Of a stretch of 64,000 nt of DNA, positions 18,072-27,586 are shown piece after piece. Under the pieces are notes generated by a model, which was not told the DNA's origin, searched no databases, and was given only the letters and a program-made list of their open reading frames with translations. Source of the DNA: Phycobacter azelaicus (lineage in GTDB: Bacteria > Pseudomonadota > Alphaproteobacteria > Rhodobacterales > Rhodobacteraceae). Both the position numbers and the translations under genes were made by a program. Position 1 is the first letter of the stretch. Each line of letters starts with the position of its first letter. The DNA lies in contig NZ_WKFH01000003.1 in assembly GCF_014884385.1 (NCBI RefSeq), positions 2,450,001-2,514,000 of the forward strand. The letters run 5' to 3'.

Positions 18072-18860
18072 ATGACCGGAGAGCTCTCTCCCATCGACAA
18101 GGCCAAGTTCGTTGCAGCCAAACGGGCGGCCGACATGGTTGAGGATGGTATGCGGGTCGGTCTTGGCACTGGCTCGACGGCGGCTTGGCTGGTGCGCTGT
18201 CTTGGCGAAATGGTGCGCGAGCAGGGCTTGAAATTCACCGCCGTTCCCACCTCGAGTCGCACTGCCGAGCTGGCGCGCGAGATGGGGATCGATGTGATTT
18301 CGCTGGACGAGGCGAAGTGGCTGGACCTCACCATCGACGGTGCGGATGAATTCGACGAGGATCTGAACCTGATCAAGGGCGGCGGCGGTGCTCTACTCCA
18401 GGAAAAGATCGTCGCCACGGCCTCTGATCAAATGGTCGTTATCGCCGATGCGGGCAAGGAAGTGGAAACCCTGGGCGCCTTTCCTCTGCCGGTTGAGATC
18501 ATTCCCTTTGGCTGGCAGACGACGCAGGCGCTGATCGAGGAAACCCTTGTTTCCATGGATGTCCTGGGCCGCTCAGCGACCCTACGGATGAACGGGGAGG
18601 CTCCGTTTGTGACCGATGAGGGCAACTACATTCTGGACCTGCACCTCAAGCGGATCGGAAACGTGCGCCAGCTCGCCATGGTGCTGAACCAGATCCCGGG
18701 CGTGGTTGAAAACGGTCTATTTATCGATATCTGTGACACCGTCATCATCGGATATGGCGATGGCACGGTAGAAACGCGCGACATAAACGAGGGCACGGTC
18801 GAGCAGGACAAGCTGGATTTTGTCGAAACCGACAATCTGTTCACCGACCTTGCGGACTAG
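18072..18860 (+). CDS. rpiA: Ribose-5-phosphate isomerase A
   Basis: 262 residues with all RpiA motifs: VGLGTGSTAAWLV, LTIDGADEFDEDLNLIKGGG (catalytic Asp/Glu), GALLQEKIVA (catalytic Lys region) and a C-terminal TVETRDI stretch. It interconverts ribose 5-phosphate and ribulose 5-phosphate in the pentose-phosphate pathway. The gor gene follows after 15 bases and is probably co-transcribed, linking NADPH generation and use. Confidence 0.96.
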   Translation: MTGELSPIDKAKFVAAKRAADMVEDGMRVGLGTGSTAAWLVRCLGEMVREQGLKFTAVPTSSRTAELAREMGIDVISLDEAKWLDLTIDGADEFDEDLNLIKGGGGALLQEKIVATASDQMVVIADAGKEVETLGAFPLPVEIIPFGWQTTQALIEETLVSMDVLGRSATLRMNGEAPFVTDEGNYILDLHLKRIGNVRQLAMVLNQIPGVVENGLFIDICDTVIIGYGDGTVETRDINEGTVEQDKLDFVETDNLFTDLAD

Positions 18861-18875
18861 GAAGGCAGCAATTCC

Positions 18876-20231
18876 ATGAGTTTTGATTACGATCTCTTTG
18901 TCATTGGCGGCGGCTCGGGCGGCGTGCGTGCGGCACGAGTTGCCGCGGCTGGCGGGGCCAAGGTCGCGCTGGCCGAAGAGGACCGCTATGGCGGCACTTG
19001 CGTGATCCGGGGCTGCGTGCCGAAGAAACTGATGGTCTTTGCCAGCGAGTATTCCGGTATGGTCGAAGATGCGCAGGCCTATGGCTGGGACATCCAACCA
19101 GGCGCCTTTAACTGGGATGAATTCAAGGGCAAGCTGGAGGCGGAGTTGGATCGCCTTGAAGGCATTTATCGGAACCTCTTGAAAAACAGCGGTGTGGAAA
19201 GCTTTGATGCTCGGGCCAAGCTGGCAGACTCTCATACTGTCGAACTGTCGGACGGCACCCGCAAAAGTGCAAAGCATATCCTGATCGCCACTGGTGGCCG
19301 CCCCATCGTGCCCGAATTCCCCGGCAGTGACCTTGCGATCACCTCGAACGATATCTTCCATCTCGATAAGCTGCCGGAGAGTATCCTGATTGTCGGCGGC
19401 GGTTATATCGCATGTGAATTCGCCGGGATCATGAACGGTCTTGGTGTGAAGACCACTCAATACTATCGCGGCGCGCAGATCCTGCGCGGTTTTGATGACG
19501 AGGCGCGCGGTCTGGTCTCCGAGGAAATGTGCCAGTCCGGCATCGATCTGCATCTTGGCACCAATGTGCTGGAGATGGCCCGCGAGGGCGACAAGATCCG
19601 CGTCAAGGCCACGAATGGCGATGAGGCGCTGTTCGATCAGGTGATGTATGCCACGGGCCGCGCCCCCAATGCCGACGATCTGGGGCTTGAAGGCCTCGGT
19701 ATCGAGCGCGGTCGCAAGGGCGAAATTCTGGTGGATAAATACAGCCAGACCGGGGTGCCGTCTGTCTATGCCATTGGCGATGTGACCGACCGGGTGAACC
19801 TGACACCCGTTGCAATTCGCGAAGGCATGGCCTTTGTGGAAACCGTCTTCAACGGCAACCCCACCAGCCCCGATCATGACCTGATCCCGACGGCGATCTT
19901 CACGCAACCGGAAATGGGCACTGTGGGCCTCAGCGAAGAAGAGGCGGCGCAGCAAGAGCCGATCGAGGTCTATGCGACCTCTTTCAAGCCGATGCAGCAG
20001 GCCTTTGCCGGGCGCGCCCAGCGGGTGCTGATGAAGCTGATCGTCAGCCAGGCCACGCGCAAGGTGCTGGGTTGCCATATCGTCGCACCGGGTGCGGGCG
20101 AGATGATCCAACTGGCGGGCATCGCGGTCAAGATGGGTGCAACCAAGGAAGACTTTGACCGGACCGTGGCGGTACACCCGACCATGTCCGAGGAACTGGT
20201 AACCATGAAAACACCTGTGCGGACGGCTTGA
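18876..20231 (+). CDS. gor: Glutathione-disulfide reductase
   Basis: 451 residues. FAD-binding GGGSGGVRAARVAA, redox-active pair in GGTCVIRGCVPKK (Cys42, Cys47), NADPH-binding VGGGYIACEFAGIMNGLG and the interface dyad HPTMSEE (His434, Glu439) identify a class I pyridine-nucleotide-disulfide reductase; the spacing and GCVPKK favour glutathione reductase over lipoamide dehydrogenase. It reduces GSSG with NADPH in the cytoplasm. Confidence 0.94.
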   Translation: MSFDYDLFVIGGGSGGVRAARVAAAGGAKVALAEEDRYGGTCVIRGCVPKKLMVFASEYSGMVEDAQAYGWDIQPGAFNWDEFKGKLEAELDRLEGIYRNLLKNSGVESFDARAKLADSHTVELSDGTRKSAKHILIATGGRPIVPEFPGSDLAITSNDIFHLDKLPESILIVGGGYIACEFAGIMNGLGVKTTQYYRGAQILRGFDDEARGLVSEEMCQSGIDLHLGTNVLEMAREGDKIRVKATNGDEALFDQVMYATGRAPNADDLGLEGLGIERGRKGEILVDKYSQTGVPSVYAIGDVTDRVNLTPVAIREGMAFVETVFNGNPTSPDHDLIPTAIFTQPEMGTVGLSEEEAAQQEPIEVYATSFKPMQQAFAGRAQRVLMKLIVSQATRKVLGCHIVAPGAGEMIQLAGIAVKMGATKEDFDRTVAVHPTMSEELVTMKTPVRTA

Positions 20232-20309
20232 ATATCGGGCCAAAAGATACAGGTTAGAGCACAGTAAAACTCTTGCCGCAAATTGCGGCAGCAAAGGGAT
20301 AGGAGACAT

Positions 20310-21458
20310 ATGGCTGGCAATAGCGGTGGCCCCTGGGGGGGCGGAGGCTCTTCCGGCGGTGGCGGAGGCAACCGGGGTGACAACAACGGTGGTGGTGGCG
20401 GTGGCCGTCGCCCCGAGGATCCCCAAATCCCCGAGATCGACGAACTTCTGAAAAAGGGCCAGGAGCAATTCCGTGTCCTTATGGGTGGTCGTGGCGGCAA
20501 TGGTACCGGCGGCGGTGGCCGTGGCGGTTCTGGCGGCGGCGCGCCTCTTTTCACAAAAGGCACCCTGGCGATTGGCGCGGTAGCAGCCGCTGTGCTGTGG
20601 GGCATGGCCAGCTTCTACTCGGTCAAAACCGAAGAACGCTCGGTCGAGCTTTTCCTCGGTGAGTATCTTGCGACAGGTCAGCCGGGTCTGAACTTCGCGC
20701 CCTGGCCGTTTGTCACCTACGAGGTTATCCCTGTTCTGGTCGAGCAGACCGAGAATATCGGGTCCGGTACGCGTGGTGTCGATGCAGGCCTGATGCTGAC
20801 GGGTGACGAAAACATCATCGACGTTGATTTCCAGGTAGTCTGGAACATCAACGACCCGGCGCAGTTCCTCTTCAACCTCCGCGATCCGCGCGCCACCATT
20901 CAGGCGGTGGCGGAATCGGCCATGCGCGAGATTATCGCCCAGTCCGAACTTGCGCCGATCCTCAACCGTGATCGTGGCGTCATCACGGCCCGTCTGGAAG
21001 AGCTGATTCAAACCACGCTCGACAGCTATGACAGCGGTGTGAATATCGTCCGTGTGAACTTTGACCAGGCCGACCCACCGGAACCCGTGAAGGACGCCTT
21101 CCGCGAAGTGCAGTCCGCCGGTCAGGAACGTGATCGTCTGGAAAAACAGGCTGACGCTTATGCCAACCGCAAATTGGCGGCGGCCCGTGGTCAGTCCGCA
21201 CAGACGCTGGAAGAGGCCGAAGCCTATCGCGCCCAGGTGGTCAACCAGGCCCGCGGTGAGGCGAGTCGTTTCTCGGCCGTTCTGGAAGAATATGAAAAGG
21301 CTCCGGATGTGACCCGTAAACGCCTTTATCTTGAAACCATGGAAGAGGTCCTTGGCAACGTGGACAAGGTCATCATCGATCAGTCCGTTAGCGAAGGTGG
21401 GCAAGGCGTGGTGCCCTATCTGCCCCTCAATGAATTGCGCCGGACGGAGGGCAACTGA
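20310..21458 (+). CDS. hflK: FtsH protease modulator HflK
   Basis: 382 residues from ATG 20310, preceded by AGGAGAC. The N-terminus is very glycine-rich to about residue 85, followed by one membrane helix (LAIGAVAAAVLWGMASFYSV) and an SPFH/band-7 domain (EERSVELFLGEYL, ENIIDVDFQVVWNINDP) ending in a coiled coil. HflK forms a periplasm-facing complex with HflC that restrains FtsH. hflC begins within the hflK stop codon (TGATG). Confidence 0.95.
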   Translation: MAGNSGGPWGGGGSSGGGGGNRGDNNGGGGGGRRPEDPQIPEIDELLKKGQEQFRVLMGGRGGNGTGGGGRGGSGGGAPLFTKGTLAIGAVAAAVLWGMASFYSVKTEERSVELFLGEYLATGQPGLNFAPWPFVTYEVIPVLVEQTENIGSGTRGVDAGLMLTGDENIIDVDFQVVWNINDPAQFLFNLRDPRATIQAVAESAMREIIAQSELAPILNRDRGVITARLEELIQTTLDSYDSGVNIVRVNFDQADPPEPVKDAFREVQSAGQERDRLEKQADAYANRKLAAARGQSAQTLEEAEAYRAQVVNQARGEASRFSAVLEEYEKAPDVTRKRLYLETMEEVLGNVDKVIIDQSVSEGGQGVVPYLPLNELRRTEGN

Positions 21459-22339
21459 TGAACAAGTCGACCCTTATTCTCCCGATCCTAGTTGTTGCGG
21501 TTCTTGCGGGCCTGTCTGCGATCTTCATCGTGGATGAACGTGAAAAGGCTCTGGTGCTGCGCTTTGGCCGTGTGGTCGCGGTGCAGGAACAGCCCGGCCT
21601 TGCTTTCAAGATGCCGGTGATCGATGAGGTTGTGCGTTATGATGACCGCATCCTCAGCCTCGAGGTCGGCCCGTTGGAAGTCACCCCCGAAGATGATCGC
21701 CGTCTGGTGGTCGATGCATTTGCCCGCTACCGGATCACGGATGTACAGCAGTTCCGCGAAGCGGTCGGTGCCTCAGGTGTTCCGGGTGCGGAAAACCGCC
21801 TCGACAAGATCATGCGCGCCCAGACACGTGAGGTGCTTGGCTCGGTCAGTTCCAACGATATCCTTTCGTCGGATCGTGCCGCTCTGATGCTGCGTATCCG
21901 CAATGGTGCGATCAGCGAGGCCAGCGGCTTTGGCATTGAGGTGATCGACGTGCGTCTGAAGCGCACCGATCTGCCGCAGGCCAACCTTGAAGCCACCTTT
22001 GCGCGGATGCGCGCCGAGCGTGAGCGGGAGGCCGCCGACGAGATCGCCCGTGGTGAGGAGGCCGCGCAGCGGGTCCGCGCGCAGGCTGACCGTACCGAGG
22101 TGGAGCTGGTCTCCGAAGCGGAACGCGAAGCCGAGATCATCCGCGGTGAAGCGGACGCAGAGCGGAATGCCATCTTTGCCGAGGCCTATGGCCGCGATCC
22201 GGAATTCTTTGACTTCTACCGCAGCCTGACAGCCTATGCGCGCTCGATGCAGGGCGGTAATTCGTCCCTCGTACTCTCTCCGGATTCAGAGTTCTTCAAC
22301 TACCTGAAGTCCTCCACCGGGGCGCCTGCATCGCAGTAA
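21458..22339 (+). CDS. hflC: FtsH protease modulator HflC
   Basis: 293 residues: one N-terminal membrane helix (LILPILVVAVLAGLSAIFIV) and an SPFH domain (VDEREKALVLRFGRVV, IDVRLKRTDLPQANLEATFA), then the charged coiled coil RMRAEREREAADEIARGEEA and the C-terminal FFDFYRSLTAY. It is the partner of HflK in the same operon, sharing one base with it. Confidence 0.95.
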   Translation: MNKSTLILPILVVAVLAGLSAIFIVDEREKALVLRFGRVVAVQEQPGLAFKMPVIDEVVRYDDRILSLEVGPLEVTPEDDRRLVVDAFARYRITDVQQFREAVGASGVPGAENRLDKIMRAQTREVLGSVSSNDILSSDRAALMLRIRNGAISEASGFGIEVIDVRLKRTDLPQANLEATFARMRAEREREAADEIARGEEAAQRVRAQADRTEVELVSEAEREAEIIRGEADAERNAIFAEAYGRDPEFFDFYRSLTAYARSMQGGNSSLVLSPDSEFFNYLKSSTGAPASQ

Positions 22340-22383
22340 TCCCGGCAAGCGGCTGATCCCGCACTCGACGTGAAACATATCAA

Positions 22384-22412
22384 GAGGCCGACCGTGGTGT
22401 CGGCCTCTTTTT
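22384..22412 (+). terminator. Intrinsic terminator after hflC
   Basis: GAGGCCGAC (22384-22392) pairs with GTCGGCCTC (22399-22407) across a 6-base loop and is followed by TTTTTC. It closes the hflK-hflC transcript, so degP 170 bases further must have its own promoter or rely on readthrough. Confidence 0.85.
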
Positions 22413-22580
22413 CATTTTGCGCGAGGTAAAAACGATCGGAGAGGGCTACAATGGCTTTCACATCGTTTTGAAGACGTGCAACATTCGTTGCAGCAAGCGG
22501 TTGAGCCCCTACATTAGACCTATTCTGTAATTCTGCCCTATCCGCGGAACCGCAGAGACAGGTCAGGAGGAGAAACCGGA

Positions 22581-24116
22581 ATGGCGATGACCGGAATACC
22601 GACAACAAGGAGTAGTGCCGTGCAGTCACAGGCAATTTCTTATTCGGACGCACAAGTCAGGAGCAGCCCCCCGTGGCGCTTGTTCATGCTGGCGTTGATC
22701 AGCGGCGTGATGGTGCTGGCGCAGGTTTTGATGGCTCAGGCCCGCCCCGAAAGCCTTGCGCCTCTGGCCGAGCAGGTCAGCCCGGCGGTGGTCAACATCA
22801 CGACCACCACGGTGATCGAGGGACGCACGGGGCCGCAGGGCATCGTGCCCGAAGGGTCCCCGTTCGAAGACTTCTTCCGCGAGTTTCAGGATCGCAACCG
22901 CGGCAATGGCGACACACCACGTCCGCGCCGCTCGTCGGCCCTCGGGTCTGGTTTCGTGATTTCAGAGGACGGTTACATCGTAACCAACAACCACGTGATC
23001 GAAGAAGCCGATGAAATCGAGATCGAGTTTTTTCCGGGTGAAGGTCAGCCGGTGCAACCACTTCCGGCCAAGGTTGTGGGCACGGATCCGACCACGGATA
23101 TTGCTCTTTTGAAGGTCGAAGCGCCCATGCCGCTGAAATTCGTGACCTTTGCCGACAGCGACACCGCCCGGGTTGGTGACTGGGTGGTTGCGATGGGTAA
23201 CCCGCTTGGGCAGGGGTTCTCGGTGTCTGCCGGTATCGTATCGGCGCGTAACCGTGAACTGTCCGGGTCATATGACGATTACATCCAGACCGATGCCGCT
23301 ATCAACCGCGGCAACTCGGGCGGCCCGCTGTTCAACATGGATGGTGATGTGGTTGGTGTGAACACAGCGATCCTGTCGCCCAATGGTGGTTCGATCGGGA
23401 TTGGTTTCTCGATGGCCTCCAATGTTGTCAGCAAGGTTGTGAAGCAGCTCAAGGATTTTGGTGAGACCCGCCGTGGCTGGCTGGGTGTGCGCATTCAGGA
23501 CGTGACGGACGATGTGGCCGAGGCGATGGGCTTAGATGCCGCTAAGGGCGCATTGGTGACGGACGTTCCGGATGGTCCTGCCAAGGATGCTGGCATGCTG
23601 TCTGGTGATGTGATCCTCAGCTTTGACGGGATCGAGGTGGAAGATACGCGCGGCCTTGTGCGCACCGTTGGAAACACCGAGGTGGGCAAGACAGTGCGGG
23701 TCGTTGTGTACCGAGAAGGCAAGACCGAAACGCTGAAGGTCACCTTGGGCCGACGCGAGGAGGCCGAGCGTCAGGCGTCTAGGTCCGGTGACGACAAGGA
23801 CGCGCCCGAGCAGACCGAAAAGCAACTGCTTGGTCTGTCCGTCAGTGTGCTGACCGAAGAGCTGCGTGGGGAGCTGAACGTGCCTGCAGGCACCGATGGT
23901 CTGGTGATCATGTCGGTCGATGAAGCCTCCGAAGCCTGGGAAAAGGGCCTGCGGGCCGGGGATGTGATCACCGAAGCAGGGCAGCAGAAGGTCGCTGCGA
24001 TTGCGGACCTCGAGGCGCGTATCGACGAAGCGCAGGAAGCCGGACGCAAGTCGCTGCTGCTTCTGGTGCGTCGCAGCGGAGAGCCGCGTTTCGTGGCGCT
24101 CAACCTCCCTGAGTGA
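22581..24116 (+). CDS. degP: Do-family periplasmic serine protease (DegP/MucD)
   Basis: 511 residues from ATG 22581 behind a strong AGGAGG site. An N-terminal hydrophobic anchor or signal (residues 32-51) precedes a trypsin-like domain with catalytic His138 (TNNHVIEE), Asp173 (TDIALLKV) and Ser246 (RGNSGGPL). Two PDZ domains follow (RGWLGVRIQDVTDD and the QLLGLSVSVLTEE part). It degrades or refolds damaged envelope proteins. Placement after hflKC is common in alphaproteobacteria. Confidence 0.94.
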   Translation: MAMTGIPTTRSSAVQSQAISYSDAQVRSSPPWRLFMLALISGVMVLAQVLMAQARPESLAPLAEQVSPAVVNITTTTVIEGRTGPQGIVPEGSPFEDFFREFQDRNRGNGDTPRPRRSSALGSGFVISEDGYIVTNNHVIEEADEIEIEFFPGEGQPVQPLPAKVVGTDPTTDIALLKVEAPMPLKFVTFADSDTARVGDWVVAMGNPLGQGFSVSAGIVSARNRELSGSYDDYIQTDAAINRGNSGGPLFNMDGDVVGVNTAILSPNGGSIGIGFSMASNVVSKVVKQLKDFGETRRGWLGVRIQDVTDDVAEAMGLDAAKGALVTDVPDGPAKDAGMLSGDVILSFDGIEVEDTRGLVRTVGNTEVGKTVRVVVYREGKTETLKVTLGRREEAERQASRSGDDKDAPEQTEKQLLGLSVSVLTEELRGELNVPAGTDGLVIMSVDEASEAWEKGLRAGDVITEAGQQKVAAIADLEARIDEAQEAGRKSLLLLVRRSGEPRFVALNLPE

Positions 24117-24153
24117 TTGGACAGCTTTGCCCGACCCAGTCGGCATAAAAACC

Positions 24154-24189
24154 AGAAAAGGTCGGGTGATTGCCCGGCCTTTTCTGTGT
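24154..24189 (+). terminator. Intrinsic terminator after degP
   Basis: AGAAAAGGTCGGG (24154-24166) pairs with CCCGGCCTTTTCT (24173-24185) through one G-T, with the T run built into the right arm. It lies 38 bases after the degP stop. Confidence 0.85.
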
Positions 24190-24204
24190 TCCGAGGGCCA
24201 ATGA

Positions 24205-24245
24205 AAAATTAAAAAGAGCCATGCGCTGGCGGGCACATGGCTCTT
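24205..24245 (-). terminator. Intrinsic terminator for the Crp/Fnr-type gene
   Basis: A perfect 10-base inverted repeat, AAGAGCCATG (24214-24223) and CATGGCTCTT (24236-24245). On the minus strand the hairpin is followed by TTTTTAATTTTT, so it terminates transcription arriving from the regulator gene at 24375. With the degP terminator it separates the two convergent units. Confidence 0.8.
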
Positions 24246-24374
24246 GATTGGAACAGGCGGCATTGGGATGGAACGTTAAATGCCTAACCTGACATCAAGC
24301 CTGCCATCTGCAAATGGCGCGGTCTGTGATCCAGTTCACACTGACGTGAGGAATACTTGGCGGCTTTGGGGGGA

Positions 24375-25043
24375 TCACAGCAATTCCGGCTCTGCCAAGA
24401 GCCCAAGTGCCTTGCGGTCCAGGATCTGGAGGGCGCCACGGTTGATTTCTATTATTCCGTTGCGTTTCCAATTGGACAAAGTCTTGGATACGGCCTCACG
24501 CGTGGCGCCGACGAATTCTGCCAGCTCGCTTTGCGACAGGCCGAGGCGACCGTTGCCAGCCTCGGGGGTCAGATAAAGCAGCTTGCGGGCGAGACGCACG
24601 GGCATCGGCAGGAAGACCTGTTCGTTCAATTGCGCATTCATCCAGCGCATACGCTGACCGGCGAGGCGCAGCAGGTCTCCGGCAAGGTCGGGATATTTTT
24701 GGATCTGATTCAGGATGTCGCGGTTGCGCAGTCGGCGTAGTCGGCTTGGCTCTGTGGCGGTGACGGTGGCCGTGCGAGTGCCGGGATCAAAAAGGGCAAT
24801 CTCGCCAAAGACTGCCCCTGGCCGCATCAGGTCGAGAGTCAGTTTACGCCCTGCAGCAGAGAGGATGGAGAATTCGAGTGCCCCTTCGATGATGGCGTAA
24901 AGGGCATCGCCCGTGTCGCCCTGCTCGAACAGCACTTCGCCTTGCGATAGGCGAATGTCGCTGGCCTGACTGTCCAGCATTTCCCTCAAAGGAGCCGAGG
25001 CCCCTGACAGAAAGCCTGTGTCGGGCAGGCGATCTTGCGGCAT
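24375..25043 (-). CDS. Crp/Fnr family transcription regulator
   Basis: 222 residues: a cyclic-nucleotide-binding-like domain (GEVLFEQGDTGDALYAIIEG, PGAVFGEIALFDPGTRTATV) and a C-terminal helix-turn-helix (LSQSELAEFVGATREAVSKT). There is no N-terminal cysteine cluster, so it is not an oxygen-sensing FNR. The effector is unknown. It is alone in its transcription unit. Confidence 0.9.
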   Translation of the reverse strand: MPQDRLPDTGFLSGASAPLREMLDSQASDIRLSQGEVLFEQGDTGDALYAIIEGALEFSILSAAGRKLTLDLMRPGAVFGEIALFDPGTRTATVTATEPSRLRRLRNRDILNQIQKYPDLAGDLLRLAGQRMRWMNAQLNEQVFLPMPVRLARKLLYLTPEAGNGRLGLSQSELAEFVGATREAVSKTLSNWKRNGIIEINRGALQILDRKALGLLAEPELL

Positions 25044-25200
25044 GGTTTCGTCTCCAGTGAAGGCGCCCGCTGGGTGTAGAAGGTCGGGCCGGTGCGTCGT
25101 TCGCGCGCGACACTATCAGAGCCGTGCGGCGCGGGAAACTGTTGTTGCGCCAGTTCTGCACAGGGGGCACGTCCTTACCGCCAAAATTTAGCGCGCCTGA

Positions 25201-25722
25201 TCACCGCATGACAGAGATCAGACCCAGACTACGGGCGCTGTCCAGTGACAGGCTCTGGCTTTCCAATCCGTTGCGTCGTTGATAGCTCAGAACGGCCAGC
25301 CGCGTGTCCCGATCCATCTTTCCGGTTACAGTGCCAGTGTAGTGCCCCCTTACGGTCAGAGCGCGTTGCAGCGAGGCAATGAAATCCGGTGTCATGTCCA
25401 CGGGACAGGTGATTTCAAGCCAGCTTTCGCTGCGCGGGCGCACGATGTCCTGTCGGGTTTCGGTCCGAAAGACTGCGGGTTGAATGAGAGTGCCGCTCGC
25501 ATCCCGTTGCTCTGGCTGAACCAGGACCTGCATGGTGACCGTTTCGATGATCGCGGGGCTGATATGCCGGTCCCAGCAGGTGCCATCAGGCGCTCCGGGA
25601 GGGGCGCTGCGTGGAGGCGGGCGTTCCGCGCCGCGGTCTGGGTCGACAGGCTGCATGCAGCCCGCCATGGCGAGCAGGCCAAGGGCGCAGGCACTGTGCA
25701 ATAGCAATAAGGGGCGGATCAT
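25201..25722 (-). CDS. Lipoprotein with C-terminal peptidoglycan-binding-like domain
   Basis: 173 residues with a lipobox LLAMAGC (Cys22) after a short signal, a proline-rich linker, and a C-terminal stretch TPDFIASLQRALTVRGHYTG followed by GKMDRDTRLAVLSYQR that fits the PG_binding_1 helical fold. Two further cysteines (GTCWD, ITCPV) may form a disulfide. It is likely an envelope lipoprotein tied to the cell wall; its specific role is unknown. Confidence 0.75.
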   Translation of the reverse strand: MIRPLLLLHSACALGLLAMAGCMQPVDPDRGAERPPPRSAPPGAPDGTCWDRHISPAIIETVTMQVLVQPEQRDASGTLIQPAVFRTETRQDIVRPRSESWLEITCPVDMTPDFIASLQRALTVRGHYTGTVTGKMDRDTRLAVLSYQRRNGLESQSLSLDSARSLGLISVMR

Positions 25723-25773
25723 GCGCTCGGACCTCTCGTGGCCTGTGGTCAGACCGGCGGGTTTTGCCGCAGG

Positions 25774-26169
25774 TTAGTCCATTTCCTTGGGCGGCGCAAA
25801 GGCCGGATCCTGCGCGCGACCCTGCGGGGTCAGCAGCATATCCAGAAGACCTGACACGTCTTCGATATGCTCTGCAATAAGATGGGTGACCGAATGGGCG
25901 CGCTGCAAGCGGCCAGTCACTTTGAGAAGACGCCCTGAAATCACAGCGCGTCGGAACGCCTCGTAGATCTTGCGCCAGACGATGACGTTCACAACCCCGG
26001 TTTCATCTTCCAGCGTGAGGAAGATGACTCCCTTTGCAGTGCCGGGGCGCTGGCGCAGGATTACCAGCCCTGCAACGGCGATCCGTGCATTTTCGCGCAC
26101 CGCTTGCATCTGGTCGGCCCGGATGCAGTTTGGGGGCTCATGCGGGATGACAGGCTTCTCGAACATCAT
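25774..26169 (-). pseudogene. DnaE2 C-terminal OB-fold fragment (131 residues) under a LexA box
   Basis: The frame matches only the C-terminal OB domain of error-prone polymerase DnaE2: ARIAVAGLVILRQRPGTAKG, then VIFLTLEDETGVVNVIVWRK and GRLLKVTGRLQRAHSVTHLI. DnaE2 is normally about 1,000-1,100 residues and sits in imuA-imuB-dnaE2; everything upstream of the OB domain is missing and a ferredoxin gene lies on the other side. The frame is intact, has an AAGG ribosome site 7 bases before ATG 26169, and an SOS box lies 22 bases upstream. It is therefore either the product of a large internal deletion that kept the cassette promoter and tail, or a retained stand-alone OB-fold protein. DNA-binding is plausible; polymerase activity is impossible. 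Confidence 0.7.
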
Positions 26170-26191
26170 GTGCCTTCAAATACGCGCTCAA

Positions 26192-26206
26192 GAACATATG
26201 TAGAAC
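26192..26206 (-). promoter_or_regulatory. LexA (SOS) box, alphaproteobacterial type
   Basis: GAACATATGTAGAAC on the plus strand is GTTC-N7-GTTC read toward the DnaE2-fragment gene, an exact match to the direct-repeat LexA operator established for alphaproteobacteria. It sits 22 bases before the fragment's start codon. Only sequence match is shown here; binding is inferred. Confidence 0.75.
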
Positions 26207-26250
26207 ATGTGGCGGGGTTGTCCAGTCGGGCCGGGCCGTTTGCCAGATAG

Positions 26251-26639
<389 letters not shown>

Positions 26640-26640
<1 letters not shown>

Positions 26641-27473
26641 TGGTCTTTCGGGGGCAGATGGCGCGGCGTCGACCCGGCCGCATCTGGCCCCGTTCTGCAC
26701 GCCGCGCAGGGCAAACGCTGTGCACTTTGCTTCTCGGGGGAATTATTGCGCTCAGCGAGCCTGCCTTCGCCCAAACAGGGGAAGATGACAGCGGCCAATG
26801 GTCCTCGAGCGCGGCGGGCACCATTCTTTCGGCCGAGTTTACCGATCCGACAACACGCTATGCCCATGCTGTGCTTGGGGATGCGGTTGAGTGGGGTGGC
26901 CTCACCGTGACAGTTGAGCGGGATGACGGAACCGTTGCGTCCGTTGAGATCCAGCTGCCGCAGGATCATGTCTTTGAGGACCTTCAGCCCCGTCTGGTGG
27001 ATCTGACACTGGATGGCCAGATTGATGCCGTCATGGTGGTCGAAGCCGATATGGCGAAAGGTGCGGCGCTGGCGCTTTATGGCGCGGGCGGAAAGATTGC
27101 CGAAACCCCCCACATCGGGCAAAGAAACCGGTGGCTTGCCCCCATCGGCGCGGCGGATCTAGATGGGGATGGGCAGGTGGAACTTTCCTATATCGATCGC
27201 CCCCATCTGGCCAAGACGCTGCGTATCTGGCGGTTTGAAGGCGGCAAGCTGACAGAGATTGCAACCTTGGCGGGCTTGACCAACCACCGGATCGGCGAGG
27301 ACTTCATCACCTCTGGCATACGTGACTGTGGCGAGGGCCCCGAGATCATCACGGTAGATGCGACCTGGTCACGCGTTGTGGCGTCCCGTCTTAAGCAGAC
27401 AGCTGTCGAGGCCAGGGACATCGGGCCATTTTCAGGGCCGGAGACGGTTGCAAAGGCTTTGACCTGCTCCTGA
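26640..27473 (+). CDS. Exported protein with FG-GAP/VCBS-like repeats
   Basis: 277 residues beginning inside the ferredoxin stop codon (TGATG). A basic N-terminus and hydrophobic stretch (TLCTLLLGGIIALSEPAFAQ) look like a signal peptide with a long n-region. The mature part has calcium-type repeats (RLVDLTLDGQIDAVMVVEAD and GAADLDGDGQVELSYID) as in VCBS/integrin-like beta propellers, but is short, so probably one partial propeller. Function unknown; the overlap with a ferredoxin gene seems to reflect an operon rather than a shared task. Confidence 0.7.
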
Positions 27474-27586
27474 ACTGCCGCGCTCCAGGCAGGGGGCTGC
27501 CGCGCCGCGCCCTGCGCGGCGCCCGGCCCAACGGTCGGCTGCATTCCCTGAATGCGGCGCGGCGGGCGGGAGCGTGCCGCCAGACC

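Noticed and set aside
18717..21404. 895-codon open frame on the minus strand
   Set aside because: It is antisense to rpiA, gor and hflK, which have full family motifs; its translation is His/Arg-rich and lacks any domain. Long antisense frames are usual in GC-rich DNA.
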